Shown: positions 33,086 through 33,271 of the stretch, piece after piece
Position numbering within the stretch: position 1 is the stretch's first letter
Layout of the letters: each line of letters begins with the position of its first letter
From: Candidatus Zixiibacteriota bacterium
Lineage (GTDB): Bacteria; Zixibacteria; MSB-5A5; GN15; JAAZOE01
Reading direction: 5' to 3'
DNA: 33,271 bases
NCBI GenBank assembly: GCA_030668485.1
Contig: DAOUTW010000048.1
Coordinates: 1-33,271, forward strand
Translations under genes and position numbers: made by a program
The notes under the pieces: generated by a model
What the model saw: the letters and a program-made list of their open reading frames with translations, nothing else
Told to the model about the DNA's origin: nothing
The model's database searches: none

Positions 33086-33115
33086 TAATTACCAGTTTAA
33101 GAGACAGAATGTCAA
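33086..33115 (-). promoter_or_regulatory. Promoter of the signalling operon
   Basis: TTGACA (33115-33110 on the minus strand), 18 bases and TAATTA (33091-33086) lie ~105 bases before the STAS gene. The site is close to, but outside, the insertion-sequence end. A TATAAG at 33087-33082 gives a less well spaced alternative. Confidence 0.5.
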
Positions 33116-33131
33116 GATATTTCTGCATCAA

Positions 33132-33270
33132 TGTCAAGGCAAAATAGAAATGTCCTATTCTTAGCAAAATAGAAATGTCCTATTTTGTTATTTCATTGTA
33201 CATCCGTTTTCTTATCACCGTCTTCAAGGGCGATCTCCTCCAGGGATGGTTATTGGAAGGGGGAGTTGGT
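33132..33270 (-). mobile_element. End of an insertion sequence (right contig edge)
   Basis: This is the exact reverse complement of 1-139, including both AGGACATTTCTATTTTGC sites, and it starts with TG at 33132. The transposase 3' end would again point inward. Two inverted copies at the two edges fit an assembly broken at a multicopy IS; they do not by themselves show a composite transposon. Confidence 0.75.
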
Positions 33271-33271
33271 C

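Noticed and set aside
1-33271. The whole window as a 33-kb composite transposon
   Set aside because: Inverted IS ends are present, but the content is mainly housekeeping and signalling genes, and an assembly break at a repeated IS explains the edges more simply. Target duplications cannot be seen.

Overview
The window most resembles a chromosomal contig from an uncultured, Gram-negative, probably anaerobic bacterium. Support comes from signal peptides, a lipoprotein, an Omp85-type outer-membrane barrel, a sigma-54 activator and an anaerobe-type hgcAB pair. Gene style and the palindrome-rich intergenic DNA suggest the FCB group, perhaps a Zixibacteria-like lineage, but this is a low-confidence impression and no rRNA or tRNA is present to test it. 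Both contig ends are the same 139-bp sequence in opposite orientation, ending in the TG...CA dinucleotides of an insertion sequence. The contig was therefore probably cut at two copies of one IS.

Left part (1-9.8 kb, + strand). Housekeeping genes come first: panD, a GlmU-type uridylyltransferase without its acetyltransferase half, a small secreted protein, a LytR_C protein, rsfS and rho. A roughly 540-bp stretch of palindromic repeats, a tyrosine-recombinase remnant and an AT-rich lipoprotein gene follow. Next is a tightly coupled cassette (isochorismatase-fold hydrolase, thioredoxin-reductase-like flavoprotein lacking CxxC, RlmN-like radical SAM enzyme) behind a good sigma-70 promoter and an attenuator-like leader. 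A seven-helix membrane protein of unknown function ends this part.

Centre (9.8-19 kb). On the minus strand lies a 988-residue protein joining seven WD40 blades, a Roc-type GTPase, a COR-like region, a zinc ribbon and a C-terminal TIR domain, an architecture typical of innate-immunity-like proteins. Upstream of it, also on the minus strand, is the operon arsR - arsF-like - arsG-like - hgcA - hgcB. HgcA has the diagnostic NVWCAAGK cap helix, and HgcB has two 4Fe-4S motifs, the extra Cys73 and terminal vicinal cysteines, so the organism is a predicted mercury methylator. The arsR promoter looks leaderless. Divergent to it is a PqqD-like/M50 metalloprotease/HlyD fusion. It is followed by an unlisted 34-codon gene with a perfect Shine-Dalgarno sequence, its own promoter and a strong terminator, encoding a Gly-rich peptide that is a candidate RiPP-like precursor.

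Right part (19-33 kb, minus strand) is signal transduction. Reading in the direction of transcription, a STAS anti-anti-sigma factor, an intrinsic terminator (probable attenuator), a SpoIIAB/RsbW-like kinase, a membrane GAF-PP2C phosphatase, a Nudix hydrolase, an NtrY-like kinase and an NtrC-type regulator appear to form one operon ending at a terminator. A sigma-54-like promoter sits in front of the next genes: an Omp85-type barrel, a DUF4390-like periplasmic protein, a GAF-PAS histidine kinase and a Ser/Thr kinase-like TPR protein. No CRISPR array, rRNA or tRNA was seen.
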